This document shows positions 35,904 through 44,528 of a stretch of DNA of 64,000 nucleotides, piece after piece; the first letter of the stretch is position 1; every line of letters begins with the position of its first letter. A program made the translations under genes and the position numbers. The stretch spans positions 3,100,001-3,164,000 of the forward strand of contig JAXLUI010000001.1 in the NCBI GenBank assembly GCA_046329585.1, in the 5' to 3' direction. The notes beneath the pieces are model-generated. The model was not told where the DNA came from. It worked only from the letters and a program-made list of their open reading frames with translations, and did not search any database. This stretch comes from DLKC01 sp002478885. Its GTDB lineage: Bacteria; Bacteroidota; Bacteroidia; Chitinophagales; Chitinophagaceae.

Positions 35904-36338
35904 ATGAAAACTTATTTAGCCTGGTTGCCAGCATCGCTTATTGTAATAGCAGGGGCCGTCATTTCACCGGTTCAACAAATTTTCGTTGGCAAAAGAACAG
36001 TTTCCAAAACGGTGGAATTAAGTATTTATAAAGGCAATGACTATTCTGCTGCAGTCTACCATAACAGCTATGCCCAATTGCATATTGTAGTGGAAAAAGT
36101 GAGTGGACAAACCCGCACTAAAGTTTGGGATACCACGATTGACGCAAAACAATTAAGAGATTTTCCAACCGAATCTGCAGCGAAATCGCAGTCCATTACT
36201 GTTACGGGGATGGTCGACAAAAAGGAGCACCTGGAAATCAGTTACTTGCTAACCTATGATTCGGATGGCAGCAAGTTGAGTATGCAGGATGCCGCAGCAG
36301 TTTATGACATAAAAGGAAGAGTGAATATTAATATTTAA
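35904..36338 (+). CDS. Small secreted or membrane-anchored hypothetical protein
   Basis: The 144-residue product has an N-terminal hydrophobic segment (residues 5-20) that could be a signal peptide or anchor, followed by a beta-rich polar domain (KTVELSIYKGNDYS...). I do not recognise a family. It has one of the few strong Shine-Dalgarno sequences in the window (GGAGG, 8 bases before the ATG) and a PadR-like operator upstream, which suggests regulated, efficient expression, possibly with envelope stress. An intrinsic terminator follows at 36368. Confidence 0.75.
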   Translation: MKTYLAWLPASLIVIAGAVISPVQQIFVGKRTVSKTVELSIYKGNDYSAAVYHNSYAQLHIVVEKVSGQTRTKVWDTTIDAKQLRDFPTESAAKSQSITVTGMVDKKEHLEISYLLTYDSDGSKLSMQDAAAVYDIKGRVNINI

Positions 36339-36367
36339 AGTGCTGCCGGATTTGATTTTTGGTTGCG

Positions 36368-36404
36368 TGCCGCAGCCGGTAAAGTGCCGGGTGCGGCATT
36401 TTTT
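36368..36404 (+). terminator. Intrinsic terminator of the small secreted protein gene
   Basis: TGCCGCA (36368-36374) pairs with TGCGGCA (36392-36398), with an inner CCGG/CCGG pairing, followed by six T. Confidence 0.85.
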
Positions 36405-36510
36405 ATGTGTCCGGGCAATAACTTTCTCAGGCTGTAGCGCAGCAAAGTGATTTACGATAAGGACGGCCCCGGCCTGCGCACATACATATCACAAGCCTCC
36501 GTAAGGGTTT

Positions 36511-36576
36511 CTACCAACTCCCTACCAACCATCTACCAAGTATCTACCAAGTATCTACCAAGTATCTACCAAGTAA
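36511..36576 (+). repeat. Six tandem 11-base units
   Basis: Consensus CTACCAAGTAT: the first two and the last units are diverged (CTACCAACTCC, CTACCAACCAT, CTACCAAGTAA) and three in the middle are identical. The period is one turn of B-DNA. It is non-coding on either strand as far as I can see. Confidence 0.9.
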
Positions 36577-36868
36577 GGCCTAAGTAAAAGCTGTATTGTA
36601 CTGAAAAAACCTAACATTTGTTTGTGTCTTGCTCTTTAAACCGTGAGACGTCACACGGGAATTGTGGGACTGTGCTGCAAAACCGGGTGGTCTTTGTAGC
36701 GTTAATCACAGCAGCGAAGAGCTGGGCTTGCATTAGCCGGAGACAAGTGTGGATTTTGTTTCAAATTATATAACTTTAGCTTTGCCGTATTCAGACCACA
36801 CAAACTGGAATTGAAGGCGTAGAGGTGTTGTCAAGCCAAGGCAGGTAGACGTGCCGGGTACCCTGGTA

Positions 36869-36890
36869 AAACTTTATACAAACTTTATAC
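36869..36890 (+). repeat. Doubled 11-base unit AAACTTTATAC
   Basis: Two exact adjacent copies (36869-36879, 36880-36890), about 60 bases before the SIMPL gene. They may be part of its control region. Confidence 0.6.
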
Positions 36891-36948
36891 ATACTGATAA
36901 ACCTGTTTTTTCTAAAAAACGTTCACACATTATACATCATAAAAAATT

Positions 36949-37707
36949 ATGGAAAACAAATCGCTGGGTAAGTCAATTATTTTAGGCGTTTCCCTTTTAG
37001 CAGGGCTGTCTCTATTGGGCACTTTTATTTACAAAGGCCTAAAAACATTTAGCGACAAGGATCGTATTGTAACCGTTAAAGGCCTGGCCGAAATAAATAT
37101 GACGGCCGTTGCGGCATCCATCAGCCTGAGCTATTCGTTTTCCGGCGATGATTTGAAAAGCATCATCGAGTCATCGGAAGCCAAAAAAAATTCCATCATT
37201 GCTTATTTAACGAGTCTTGGATACAATAAGAACGACATCCAGGTAAATAATATCGATATCCTTGACAAGCAAAAATATTTTGAAACAGAATGGCAAAACG
37301 GGCAACAGGTAAAGACTAAAATAGACAGGTATACTACCACGCAAAGTTTATCGATCGAATCCAAAGACATAAAGGCAACAGAAGACAAATCTGCCCGGAT
37401 AAAGCTGGACCTGGTCAGTAAAGATTTAACATCGACCATTACAACCAACTACACATTTCCAGAATTAAACTCCATTAAGCCAAAGCTTATTGCAGAAAGC
37501 ACCAAAAATGCGAGAATTGCCGGGGAGCAGTTTGCGAATGACTCAAAAGCCACACTGGGCAAAATAAAAACGGCATCGCAGGGACAAATTACCATTGCCG
37601 GTAAATACTATTATGATGAAGACGGCGGTGCTGACAGTGAAATGCCCAAAGAGCCCTATATTCAAAAGGCGAGGGTTGTGAGCACCATTGTGTTCTTCCT
37701 GGAGTAG
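36949..37707 (+). CDS. SIMPL-domain (DUF541) protein
   Basis: The 252-residue product has an N-terminal membrane segment (residues 9-28) and then the SIMPL domain: RIVTVKGLAEINMTAVAASISLSYSF near 38-63, NDIQVNNIDI near 93, and a C-terminal RVVSTIVFFLE. SIMPL proteins are periplasmic, oligomerise, and have been tied to oxidative-stress tolerance and signalling, without a known enzyme activity. It stands alone. The upstream gap has a doubled 11-base repeat. Confidence 0.88.
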   Translation: MENKSLGKSIILGVSLLAGLSLLGTFIYKGLKTFSDKDRIVTVKGLAEINMTAVAASISLSYSFSGDDLKSIIESSEAKKNSIIAYLTSLGYNKNDIQVNNIDILDKQKYFETEWQNGQQVKTKIDRYTTTQSLSIESKDIKATEDKSARIKLDLVSKDLTSTITTNYTFPELNSIKPKLIAESTKNARIAGEQFANDSKATLGKIKTASQGQITIAGKYYYDEDGGADSEMPKEPYIQKARVVSTIVFFLE

Positions 37708-37783
37708 CTGTGTCAAGAAGCAATGGGAAGGCATCTTACAACCTTTGCTGTGTAAAGTGTTGGTGCTAAAGAGCGGGAACCAA

Positions 37784-37799
37784 TCCCGTGCTTACGGGA
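37784..37799. repeat. Short hairpin TCCCGT-gctt-ACGGGA
   Basis: A 6-bp perfect stem with a 4-base loop, 77 bases after the SIMPL gene. There is no T-tract, so it is not a classical terminator. A similar TCCCGATA hairpin lies at 45224. Confidence 0.5.
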
Positions 37800-37938
37800 C
37801 TGCCATAAAATATTTTAGCTAATCAGCCATATCCATTTAATCACTTTCTAACTATTCCATTCCCTAAACGGTATTAGTAAAACAGCCAACCCAACAGGCA
37901 TTTCAAAACATTTAAAAAATAATTGTCATAAACTATGC

Positions 37939-37980
37939 GAAACTGATTGGTTGCGCATATATTTGCAACCAATCAGTTTC
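37939..37980. promoter_or_regulatory. Perfect 16-bp inverted repeat: ArsR operator over promoter
   Basis: GAAACTGATTGGTTGC at 37939-37954 and its exact reverse complement at 37965-37980 flank a 10-base centre. TATATTTG at 37958-37965, an exact Bacteroidetes -7 box, spans the centre. The arsR gene begins at 38000, so the site almost certainly mediates autoregulation. Confidence 0.8.
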
Positions 37981-37999
37981 ATTAAATAAAACAAGCCAG

Positions 38000-38320
38000 A
38001 TGAGAAGAGACATTTTCCAGGCAATAGCCGATCCTACGAGGCGTGCCATTATCGCATTGATTGCATTACAGGCAATGACCCCGAATGCCATTGCCGAAAA
38101 CTTTAATACCACCCGGCAAGCCGTTTCCAAGCACCTGCGCATATTAACAGAATGCGAACTGGTGAAGCAAGACCAGCAAGGCCGGGAAATTTATTACTCC
38201 CTTGAATTGGAGAAAATGAAGGAGATCGACAAATGGTTAGACCAGTTCAGGAAAATGTGGGAAACAAGGTTTAATCAGCTTGACAAAGTATTGGCATCAA
38301 TGAAAAAACAAAAAAAATGA
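38000..38320 (+). CDS. ArsR-family winged-helix repressor
   Basis: The 106-residue product has the ArsR pattern: IFQAIADPTRRAIIALIA near residues 5-22, the recognition helix TTRQAVSKHLRIL near 40-52, and the wing QQGREIYYSLE. It lacks cysteine metal sites; this subgroup, next to SRPBCC genes, usually senses something other than metals. It overlaps the SRPBCC gene by 4 bases (ATGA), so both are co-translated. The promoter lies within the perfect palindrome at 37939-37980. Confidence 0.9.
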   Translation: MRRDIFQAIADPTRRAIIALIALQAMTPNAIAENFNTTRQAVSKHLRILTECELVKQDQQGREIYYSLELEKMKEIDKWLDQFRKMWETRFNQLDKVLASMKKQKK

Positions 38321-38820
38321 GCAACAATCTATTATTTGACTTTACTGTTGACAAAACAGCGAAGACCGTATTTATCAGGAGGGAATTTGCTGCCGGACTG
38401 CCCCTTGTATGGGATGCGTTTACCAAACAGGAATTTCTTGACGAATGGACAGCCCCGGCGCCCTGGACAGCCAAAACCAAATACATGAATTTTGAAGTTG
38501 GTGGCAAGCGTTTTTACGCCATGATAAGTCCTGAGGGGCAGGCGCGCTGGTCGATACAGGAATACACTTCCATTACCCCCATGACCAATTTCAAATTGTA
38601 CAATGCTTTTGCAGATGAAAATGAAAACCGCGAACTGCCGGGTTCGGAGTGGGACTACCATTTTAGCGAGCAGGGTGGAATTACCACCGTTACCATTACA
38701 GTTTTTAATGAATCGTTTGACCGGATGGAGCGATTGCTCGAAGGCTTCCGCAATGGATTTACCGCATCACTCAAAAACCTTGAACAGCTGTTGGCCCGCT
38801 TATCGCAAAATGATGCGTAA
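38317..38820 (+). CDS. SRPBCC (AHSA1-like) domain protein
   Basis: The 167-residue product has the AHSA1/START-like fold: VFIRREFAAGLPLVWDAFTKQEFLDEWTAP near residues 18-47, FEVGGKRFYAM, and a C-terminal helix ERLLEGFRNGFTASLKNLEQLL. Such proteins bind hydrophobic ligands in a deep cavity. It is coupled to the ArsR gene by a 4-base overlap, a very common pairing in which the SRPBCC protein may be effector or target. Ligand unknown. Confidence 0.88.
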   Translation: MSNNLLFDFTVDKTAKTVFIRREFAAGLPLVWDAFTKQEFLDEWTAPAPWTAKTKYMNFEVGGKRFYAMISPEGQARWSIQEYTSITPMTNFKLYNAFADENENRELPGSEWDYHFSEQGGITTVTITVFNESFDRMERLLEGFRNGFTASLKNLEQLLARLSQNDA

Positions 38821-38862
38821 ACGCAGGGGCGACTTAATTAATCACCACTAAAAATAAACACT

Positions 38863-39297
38863 ATGGCACTTGTTAATCCTTACATTCACTTCAATGGCAA
38901 TGCTGAAGAAGCGTTCAATTTTTACCAAACTGTATTTGGCGGGTCGTTTGCAAAAAAGATGCGCTACAAAGACTTACCGGAAACGTCATTTTCAATTGCT
39001 GAGCCGGATGCCGGCAGGATCATGCATATTGCGCTCCCCATCGGGAAACGGAGCATGCTACTCGGCAGCGATGTGCTGTCGGCCATGGGACAGGTAACAG
39101 AAAACGATAACAGGAACAGCATATCGATCAGCGCCGAAAGCCGGGAGGAGGCAGACCGCCTGTTTAATGGGCTTTCAGCAGGAGGTACGATTGAAATGCC
39201 TATTTCCGACGGACCGCTTGGCTCTTATTTTGGTATGTTCGCAGACAAGTATGGCATTGAGTGGCTGATTGATTTTACTGAAAATCGTGAATCCTGA
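38863..39297 (+). CDS. VOC-family (PhnB-like) protein
   Basis: The 144-residue product opens VNPYIHFNGNAEEAFNFYQTVFGG and has DGPLGSYFGMFADKYGIEWLIDF near the end, the PhnB/glyoxalase-like VOC pattern. Members include metalloenzymes and binding proteins; this group often travels with ArsR-SRPBCC pairs. The first metal His is replaced in the usual PhnB manner, so activity is uncertain. It begins 42 bases after the SRPBCC stop, as the third gene of the operon. Confidence 0.85.
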   Translation: MALVNPYIHFNGNAEEAFNFYQTVFGGSFAKKMRYKDLPETSFSIAEPDAGRIMHIALPIGKRSMLLGSDVLSAMGQVTENDNRNSISISAESREEADRLFNGLSAGGTIEMPISDGPLGSYFGMFADKYGIEWLIDFTENRES

Positions 39298-39520
39298 ATG
39301 ATCAAAAGCTACCCCTGTCAATTTTAAAAGAACAATGCACAGGCAAGCAACCATACCGGTTGCTTTTTTGCTGTTATACCCATACAGAAAGCTGACCGCG
39401 TTACGGCAAGCCCAATGAAGCCGGCATCCGGTAACGTCATCCAATGGCCTTGGCCCGGGCCAAAATCTGTATAAGTACTGATATTATTTTGGGACCTGCA
39501 AACTACCCGCTTCAGCACCC

Positions 39521-39540
39521 GTTGCGTCGCACTCTTCGGC
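39521..39540 (-). repeat. 50-bp intergenic repeat, copy 17
   Basis: Core GTTGCGTCGCACTCTTCGGC. No arm at the usual distance. It faces copy 18, 95 bases away. Confidence 0.72.
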
Positions 39541-39635
39541 GCGTTGAACAAGGCCGGGCAAAAAACACTGGTCACAGGTCTAACTCCTGCATTTTACCCA
39601 CGTTTATATAAAGAACTGCCGATGCTGTTGCAATA

Positions 39636-39688
39636 GCACAAGTGTGCGACGCAACAACTGCCAAATAAGCACCCTGCAGCCAGGCCCA
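39636..39688 (+). repeat. 50-bp intergenic repeat, copy 18
   Basis: Core GCACAAGTGTGCGACGCAAC at 39636-39655, arm GCCAGGCCCA at 39679-39688. Confidence 0.8.
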
Positions 39689-39930
39689 TCGAAAAAAATC
39701 TCTCCTGACTTTGAAACAATGGCCAGCTACTGTCTAGCAATACCCACGCGAAGCAATTTTTGGCCGGCACAGTGTTTGACACTGCGGCATACTGCCTGGG
39801 GGGAAAGAGATAAAAGCGCTAACCTGCTCCACGCACCTAAAATTCTCCACTCTTTTCTACAGGCGGTTAAAGCCGTTAGCGATAAAATGTATAGATTTAT
39901 CGCTTTCTAAAAATTGAACCATTTAATGCT

Positions 39931-42921
39931 ATGAGAAAAATTTCAATGCTATTCCTATGCATGCTGATGCTCACCCTGCTGCATGCACAGGAAACTTTTC
40001 CCGTTAACGGTGTTGCAGATGAACGAAGCGGCTCTTACGCTTTCACCAACGCAACCATTGTAAAGGATGCGCAAACAACCATTCAGAATGCAACACTGGT
40101 GATCAGCCACGGAAAAATTGTTGCGGTTGGCGCCAACGTTGCCGTTCCGAAAGATGCGGCAGTGATCGATTGCAAAGGCAAATACATTTACCCGTCGTTT
40201 ATAGATCTGTTCAGCGACTATGGCATTACCCCGCCAAAGGCAGGTAACGGCAATTTCCGGTCATACCAGAACATCAGCGATACAAAAGGCGCCTATGGCT
40301 GGAACGAAGCATTGAAACCTGAGACAGATGCTTCCAGGATCTTTGCATCAGATGCGGGCAAAGCCAAAGACCTGCGCAGCATAGGTTTTGGTACCGTGCT
40401 TACCCACCAGCAGGATGGTATTGCAAGGGGAACCGGCGCTGTGGTAACATTGGGAGACAGCCGTGAAAATTTTGAGATGATCAAAGAGAAGGCTGCTGCG
40501 TTTTATTCTTTTGACCGTGGCTCATCGTCGCAGAGTTATCCCAACTCCTTAATGGGCATGATCGCCTTGCTGCGCCAGACTTACCTGGATGCGCAATGGT
40601 ATAAAAACAAACCAGCAACAGAAGGGACAAACCTTAGCCTGCAGGCGTGGAACGATAACCAGGCGCTGCCACAGATATTTGATGCAGCCGATAAATGGAA
40701 TGTACTTCGTGCCCTTAAAATTGCTAACGAATATGGGGTTAAATATATCGTGAAAGGCGGCGGCAACGAATACCAGCGTATGGCTGAAATGAAAGCAACC
40801 AAGGCGTCCTTTATCCTGCCGTTGAATTTCCCGCTGGCAGTTGATGTAGAAGATCCAAACGAAGCACGGGTAGTTGCACTAAGCGTTATGAAAAACTGGG
40901 AGCTTGCGCCATATGAACCCGCGATGTTTGAAAAGGAAGGGATCAATTTTGCCTTAACGGCATCGGGGTTAAAAAATACAGATGACTTTACCGCCAACCT
41001 TCAAAAAGCGATCAGCGATGGTTTAAGCGCAGCCAAGGCACTGGAAGCATTGACACGCACACCGGCCACACTTGCCGGTATATACGATAAGGTGGGCAGT
41101 ATTGAAACCGGCAAACTCGCCAACTTCCTCATCAGCAGCGGACCTATTTTCGATGAAAAAACGGTTGTTTATCAAAACTGGGTACAGGGTACCAGGTATA
41201 CAATCAGCGATAATGGCTGGAACGACTACCGCGGCAATTACAAGCTTACCTTAAAGCAAGGCGGTCAGACGAAAGAATACAATGTTGAAGTGAAAGGCTC
41301 ACCGAATAAATTAGCCGCCAATATACAGGCAACAGGCGACTCAGTAAAGAATGATATCAAGCTTTCTGTCAGCGACAGGATGGTGAAAATGAACTGGAGC
41401 GGGAAAGCAGACAGCAGCAAGCTTAATAGCCTGAATGGTATTATTTCCGACAAAACCTGGATGGGCAATGGTTACAGCGCCAATGGCGACGTGATCAACT
41501 GGAATATGCAATATGTTTCTGCGTTTGTGGAAAAACCAGATACAGCCAAAAAAGCCGATGCTGCGAAAGAAGTAACAGGCAAAATAAACTACCCGTTTGT
41601 ATCTTATGGCTGGACGGAAGCGCCCAAACAGGAAGACCTGCTGATAAAAAATACCACCGTATGGACCAATGAAAAAGACGGCAACCTTGAGAATACCGAT
41701 GTGTTGCTTAAGAATGGCAAGATCGCATCTATCGGTAAAAACCTCTCAGCTGGCAATGCAAAAGTGATCGATGGAACAGGCAAACACTTAACCGCAGGTA
41801 TTATCGACGAACACTCGCATATTGCTGCAACGGGTGGAATAAACGAATGTTCACAGTCGGTAACAGCCGAAGTGAGAATTGCTGATGTCATCGATCCAGA
41901 TGATATTAATATCTACCGCCAGTTAGCAGGAGGTGTTACCAGTTCTCATATACTGCATGGAAGTTGCAATACCATTGGCGGGCAAACACAACTGATCAAA
42001 CTGCGCTGGGGTGCCAGTGCCGAAGACATGAAGTTTGCCAATTGGGATCCCTTCATCAAGTTTGCGTTGGGCGAGAATGTTAAGCGCTCTTACAATAACC
42101 AGAATAACCGTTTCCCCGACAGCCGTATGGGCGTTGAGCAGGTGCTTGTAGATGCATTCCAACGTGCCAAAGACTACCAGGCAATGGGACCAAATAAAAG
42201 AAAGGATCTGGAACTCGAAACGCTCTCTGAAATCCTGAATGGCAAAAGATTTATTACATGCCACTCTTATGTGCAGAGCGAGATCAATATGCTGATGCAT
42301 GTTGGAGACAGCATGGGCTTTAAAGTGAACACTTTCACGCATATTCTTGAAGGTTATAAGGTTGCCGATAAAATGAAAGCACGCAATATTGCCGCTTCCA
42401 CTTTCAGCGACTGGTATACTTACAAGAGCGAGGTACAGGATGCCATCGCATACAATGCTGCCATTATGCAAAAAGTAGGATTGATCGTTGCGGTAAACAG
42501 TGACGATGCTGAAATGGCGAGGCACTTGAATAAAGAAGCTGCAAAAAGCATTAAGTATGGTGGTGTTCCTGAAAGCGAGGCGCTGAAAATGTGTACGCTT
42601 AACCCGGCCACCATGTTGCATGTTGCCGACCGCGTAGGCAGCATTAAAGTGGGCAAAGATGCCGACCTTGTTTTGTGGAGCGACAATCCTTTAAGCACTT
42701 ATGCAAAACCGGAAAAGACGATCGTTGATGGTGTTGTTTATTTCGATATCGTAAAAGACGCAGCCATGCACCAGCAAATTGCCGCCGAGCGCAACCGGTT
42801 AATCCAAAAGATGATCGCTGCCAAAAAAGACGGGGCAAAAACAACGCCTGCAACTGTTACGTTCGACGTGCAGAATGAATGCGAAATCGATCATCATGAA
42901 AAGAACAGCATATGGGATTAA
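39931..42921 (+). CDS. Secreted double-module amidohydrolase
   Basis: A 996-residue protein. The signal peptide ends near LLHAQ (residue 20). Module 1 (about 30-440) has the amidohydrolase flanking pattern, but where the metal-binding HxH is expected it reads YPSFIDLFSDYG, so it looks inactive. Module 2 (about 560-990) has GIIDEHSHIAA with HxH, then CHSY, THILEG and VNSDDAE, the full ligand set. Imidazolonepropionase-like secreted amidohydrolases often act on dipeptides or xenobiotic amides; the substrate is unknown. A related gene follows at 43031, separated by repeat copy 19. Confidence 0.85.
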   Translation: MRKISMLFLCMLMLTLLHAQETFPVNGVADERSGSYAFTNATIVKDAQTTIQNATLVISHGKIVAVGANVAVPKDAAVIDCKGKYIYPSFIDLFSDYGITPPKAGNGNFRSYQNISDTKGAYGWNEALKPETDASRIFASDAGKAKDLRSIGFGTVLTHQQDGIARGTGAVVTLGDSRENFEMIKEKAAAFYSFDRGSSSQSYPNSLMGMIALLRQTYLDAQWYKNKPATEGTNLSLQAWNDNQALPQIFDAADKWNVLRALKIANEYGVKYIVKGGGNEYQRMAEMKATKASFILPLNFPLAVDVEDPNEARVVALSVMKNWELAPYEPAMFEKEGINFALTASGLKNTDDFTANLQKAISDGLSAAKALEALTRTPATLAGIYDKVGSIETGKLANFLISSGPIFDEKTVVYQNWVQGTRYTISDNGWNDYRGNYKLTLKQGGQTKEYNVEVKGSPNKLAANIQATGDSVKNDIKLSVSDRMVKMNWSGKADSSKLNSLNGIISDKTWMGNGYSANGDVINWNMQYVSAFVEKPDTAKKADAAKEVTGKINYPFVSYGWTEAPKQEDLLIKNTTVWTNEKDGNLENTDVLLKNGKIASIGKNLSAGNAKVIDGTGKHLTAGIIDEHSHIAATGGINECSQSVTAEVRIADVIDPDDINIYRQLAGGVTSSHILHGSCNTIGGQTQLIKLRWGASAEDMKFANWDPFIKFALGENVKRSYNNQNNRFPDSRMGVEQVLVDAFQRAKDYQAMGPNKRKDLELETLSEILNGKRFITCHSYVQSEINMLMHVGDSMGFKVNTFTHILEGYKVADKMKARNIAASTFSDWYTYKSEVQDAIAYNAAIMQKVGLIVAVNSDDAEMARHLNKEAAKSIKYGGVPESEALKMCTLNPATMLHVADRVGSIKVGKDADLVLWSDNPLSTYAKPEKTIVDGVVYFDIVKDAAMHQQIAAERNRLIQKMIAAKKDGAKTTPATVTFDVQNECEIDHHEKNSIWD

Positions 42922-42937
42922 AGATGAGAAGCATTGT

Positions 42938-42988
42938 GAGCCCGGCTTCACAGCTTCCGGCATCTTTTCTTGCGTCGCACACTTGTAC
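42938..42988 (-). repeat. 50-bp intergenic repeat, copy 19
   Basis: Arm GAGCCCGGCT at 42938-42947, interior GGCATC, core CTTGCGTCGCACACTTGTAC at 42969-42988, between the two amidohydrolase genes. Confidence 0.88.
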
Positions 42989-43030
42989 AAAAGAACAATG
43001 TGCAGCCTCTAAAAACAAGTACAAACAAAA

Positions 43031-44308
43031 ATGAACCAGATGAAAAAAATATTCGCTTCGCTTTTCGTTGTTATTGCGATAACGAAAGCATCAGCACAGG
43101 AAACCATTTATCCTGCGCCTGCGCAAAATGCTACCATCGCATTAACGCATGCAACCATACATATCGGCAATGGAGAAGTGCTTAACGATGGCATGATTGT
43201 TTTCTCCAACGGCAAGATCATCGATGTAAGGCCAACTGCAAACATTGCAGACATTAAGGTGTTTGACTGCAGCGGCAAACATATTTACCCGGGACTGATC
43301 TCACCCGTAACGAACCTTGGTTTAAACGAGATAAGCGCTGTACGTTCGACAGTTGACGACCGTGAATTAGGCGATATCAACCCGAACATTCATGCCGCCA
43401 TCGCATACAATACCGACTCCAAGGTGATCGACATCCTGCGCGCCAACGGTGTGTTGCTGGCTAACGTAATACCCGATGGTGGTATTATCAGCGGCACTTC
43501 ATCTGTTATGCAGCTCGACGCATGGAACTGGGAAGACGCTTTATACAAAAAAGATGCAGGCATTCATTTTCGGTTGCCTTACCTCGTAAGGTACTCTGCC
43601 GAAGAAGATGCACTAAAAGAAGGTATGAAACAAATTGAAGAAGTGCGCCAGTTTTTCCGTGATGCCAAAGCATATTTCGGGGAATCAAAACATGAGCACA
43701 CCAACATAAAATTCGAAGCTGTAAAAGGTTTGTTTGACAGAACACAGATCTTTTATGCGCATTGCGAACTCGTAAAAGAAATGATGGTGGCAGTTGAGTT
43801 TGCCAATGAGTTTGGTTTTAAAACCGTGATCGTTGGTGGCACCGACAGCTGGAAGATCGCAGATTACCTGAAACAAAATAATATCAGCGTAATTCTAAAC
43901 CAGGTCTATTCATTACCTGCCATGCAGGATGACGATTATGATCTGCCGTACAAGACTCCCTACCTGTTGCAGCAGGCTGGCGTGTTGTATTGCATAAGCG
44001 ATGCCGATCAAAGCACAAGATTCCGCAACCTGCCCTTTGATGCGGGCACCGCAGTGGGTTTCGGGCTTACCAAAGAGCAGGCCTTGCAGGCAGTTACACT
44101 GAACACTGCAAAGATCCTGGGTATTGACAATAGTACCGGCTCGCTCGAAAAAGGAAAGGACGCCAATATCGTGGTAAGCGATGGCGACCTGCTGGATATG
44201 AAAACCAGCAACGTGGCATATGCGTTTATACAGGGCAGGCAGATTAACCTTGATAACAAACAAAAACAGTTATTTGAAAAGTATAAGTACAAATACAATT
44301 TAAAATAA
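43031..44308 (+). CDS. Secreted amidohydrolase-family protein without HxH motif
   Basis: The 425-residue product has a signal peptide ending near KASAQ (about 23); the start could also be ATG 43040. The beta-sandwich and barrel features of the amidohydrolase superfamily are present (IHIGNGEVLNDGMIVFSNGKIIDVRP; AVTLNTAKILGIDNSTGSLEKGKDANIVV), but the metal motif position reads IYPGLISPVTNLG, with no HxH. It resembles module 1 of the preceding protein. It may be a non-catalytic partner of that enzyme. A strong terminator follows at 44326. Confidence 0.83.
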   Translation: MNQMKKIFASLFVVIAITKASAQETIYPAPAQNATIALTHATIHIGNGEVLNDGMIVFSNGKIIDVRPTANIADIKVFDCSGKHIYPGLISPVTNLGLNEISAVRSTVDDRELGDINPNIHAAIAYNTDSKVIDILRANGVLLANVIPDGGIISGTSSVMQLDAWNWEDALYKKDAGIHFRLPYLVRYSAEEDALKEGMKQIEEVRQFFRDAKAYFGESKHEHTNIKFEAVKGLFDRTQIFYAHCELVKEMMVAVEFANEFGFKTVIVGGTDSWKIADYLKQNNISVILNQVYSLPAMQDDDYDLPYKTPYLLQQAGVLYCISDADQSTRFRNLPFDAGTAVGFGLTKEQALQAVTLNTAKILGIDNSTGSLEKGKDANIVVSDGDLLDMKTSNVAYAFIQGRQINLDNKQKQLFEKYKYKYNLK

Positions 44309-44325
44309 CGGTTTCTTATAAAATT

Positions 44326-44364
44326 AAAAGCCCCGTAAACTTATTTGTTTACGGGGCTTTTATT
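44326..44364. terminator. Intrinsic terminator after the amidohydrolase pair
   Basis: A perfect 15-bp stem (44326-44340 with 44347-44361) with a 6-base loop, ending in a T-rich stretch. Confidence 0.9.
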
Positions 44365-44392
44365 ATTGTAGCAGTTTATTATGCAGTACAAG

Positions 44393-44412
44393 TACACTGC
44401 CCAGTTAGGCGC
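44393..44412 (+). repeat. Degenerate intergenic repeat, copy 20
   Basis: GCAGTACAAGTACACTGCCC keeps the GCAGTACAAGT edge of the repeat and then diverges. Confidence 0.4.
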
Positions 44413-44528
44413 ATGTCAGGAGGCCTGAGCCAGTATGGGGCACCACCCATAGATGAAATTTTTATTTAGTGCTACCCGTCAATGAACGTAAATTACACTA
44501 ATTAATATTCAAAATTTATTTCGAAATA

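Larger units (their letters stand above)
36339..36948 (+). other. 610-base gap with terminator and short tandem repeats
   Basis: Contents in order: a terminator hairpin (36368-36404), six 11-base units (36511-36576), a stretch of unremarkable sequence, and a doubled 11-base unit at 36869-36890. No ORF is supported and no copy of the 50-bp repeat is present, which is unusual for a gap of this size here. Confidence 0.6.
39298..39930 (+). other. 633-base gap with an inverted pair of repeats
   Basis: Two repeat copies face each other (39521-39540 and 39636-39688). No supported ORF: open frames here start inside the repeats. The control region of the amidohydrolase gene should lie near 39850-39930, where I see no clear -7 box. 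Confidence 0.55.

Noticed and set aside
36511..36576. CRISPR array
   Set aside because: The units are 11 bases and contiguous with no spacers, and there are no cas genes.
39644..39910. 88-residue open frame before the amidohydrolase gene
   Set aside because: Its start lies in repeat copy 18, and its sequence looks like translated non-coding DNA.
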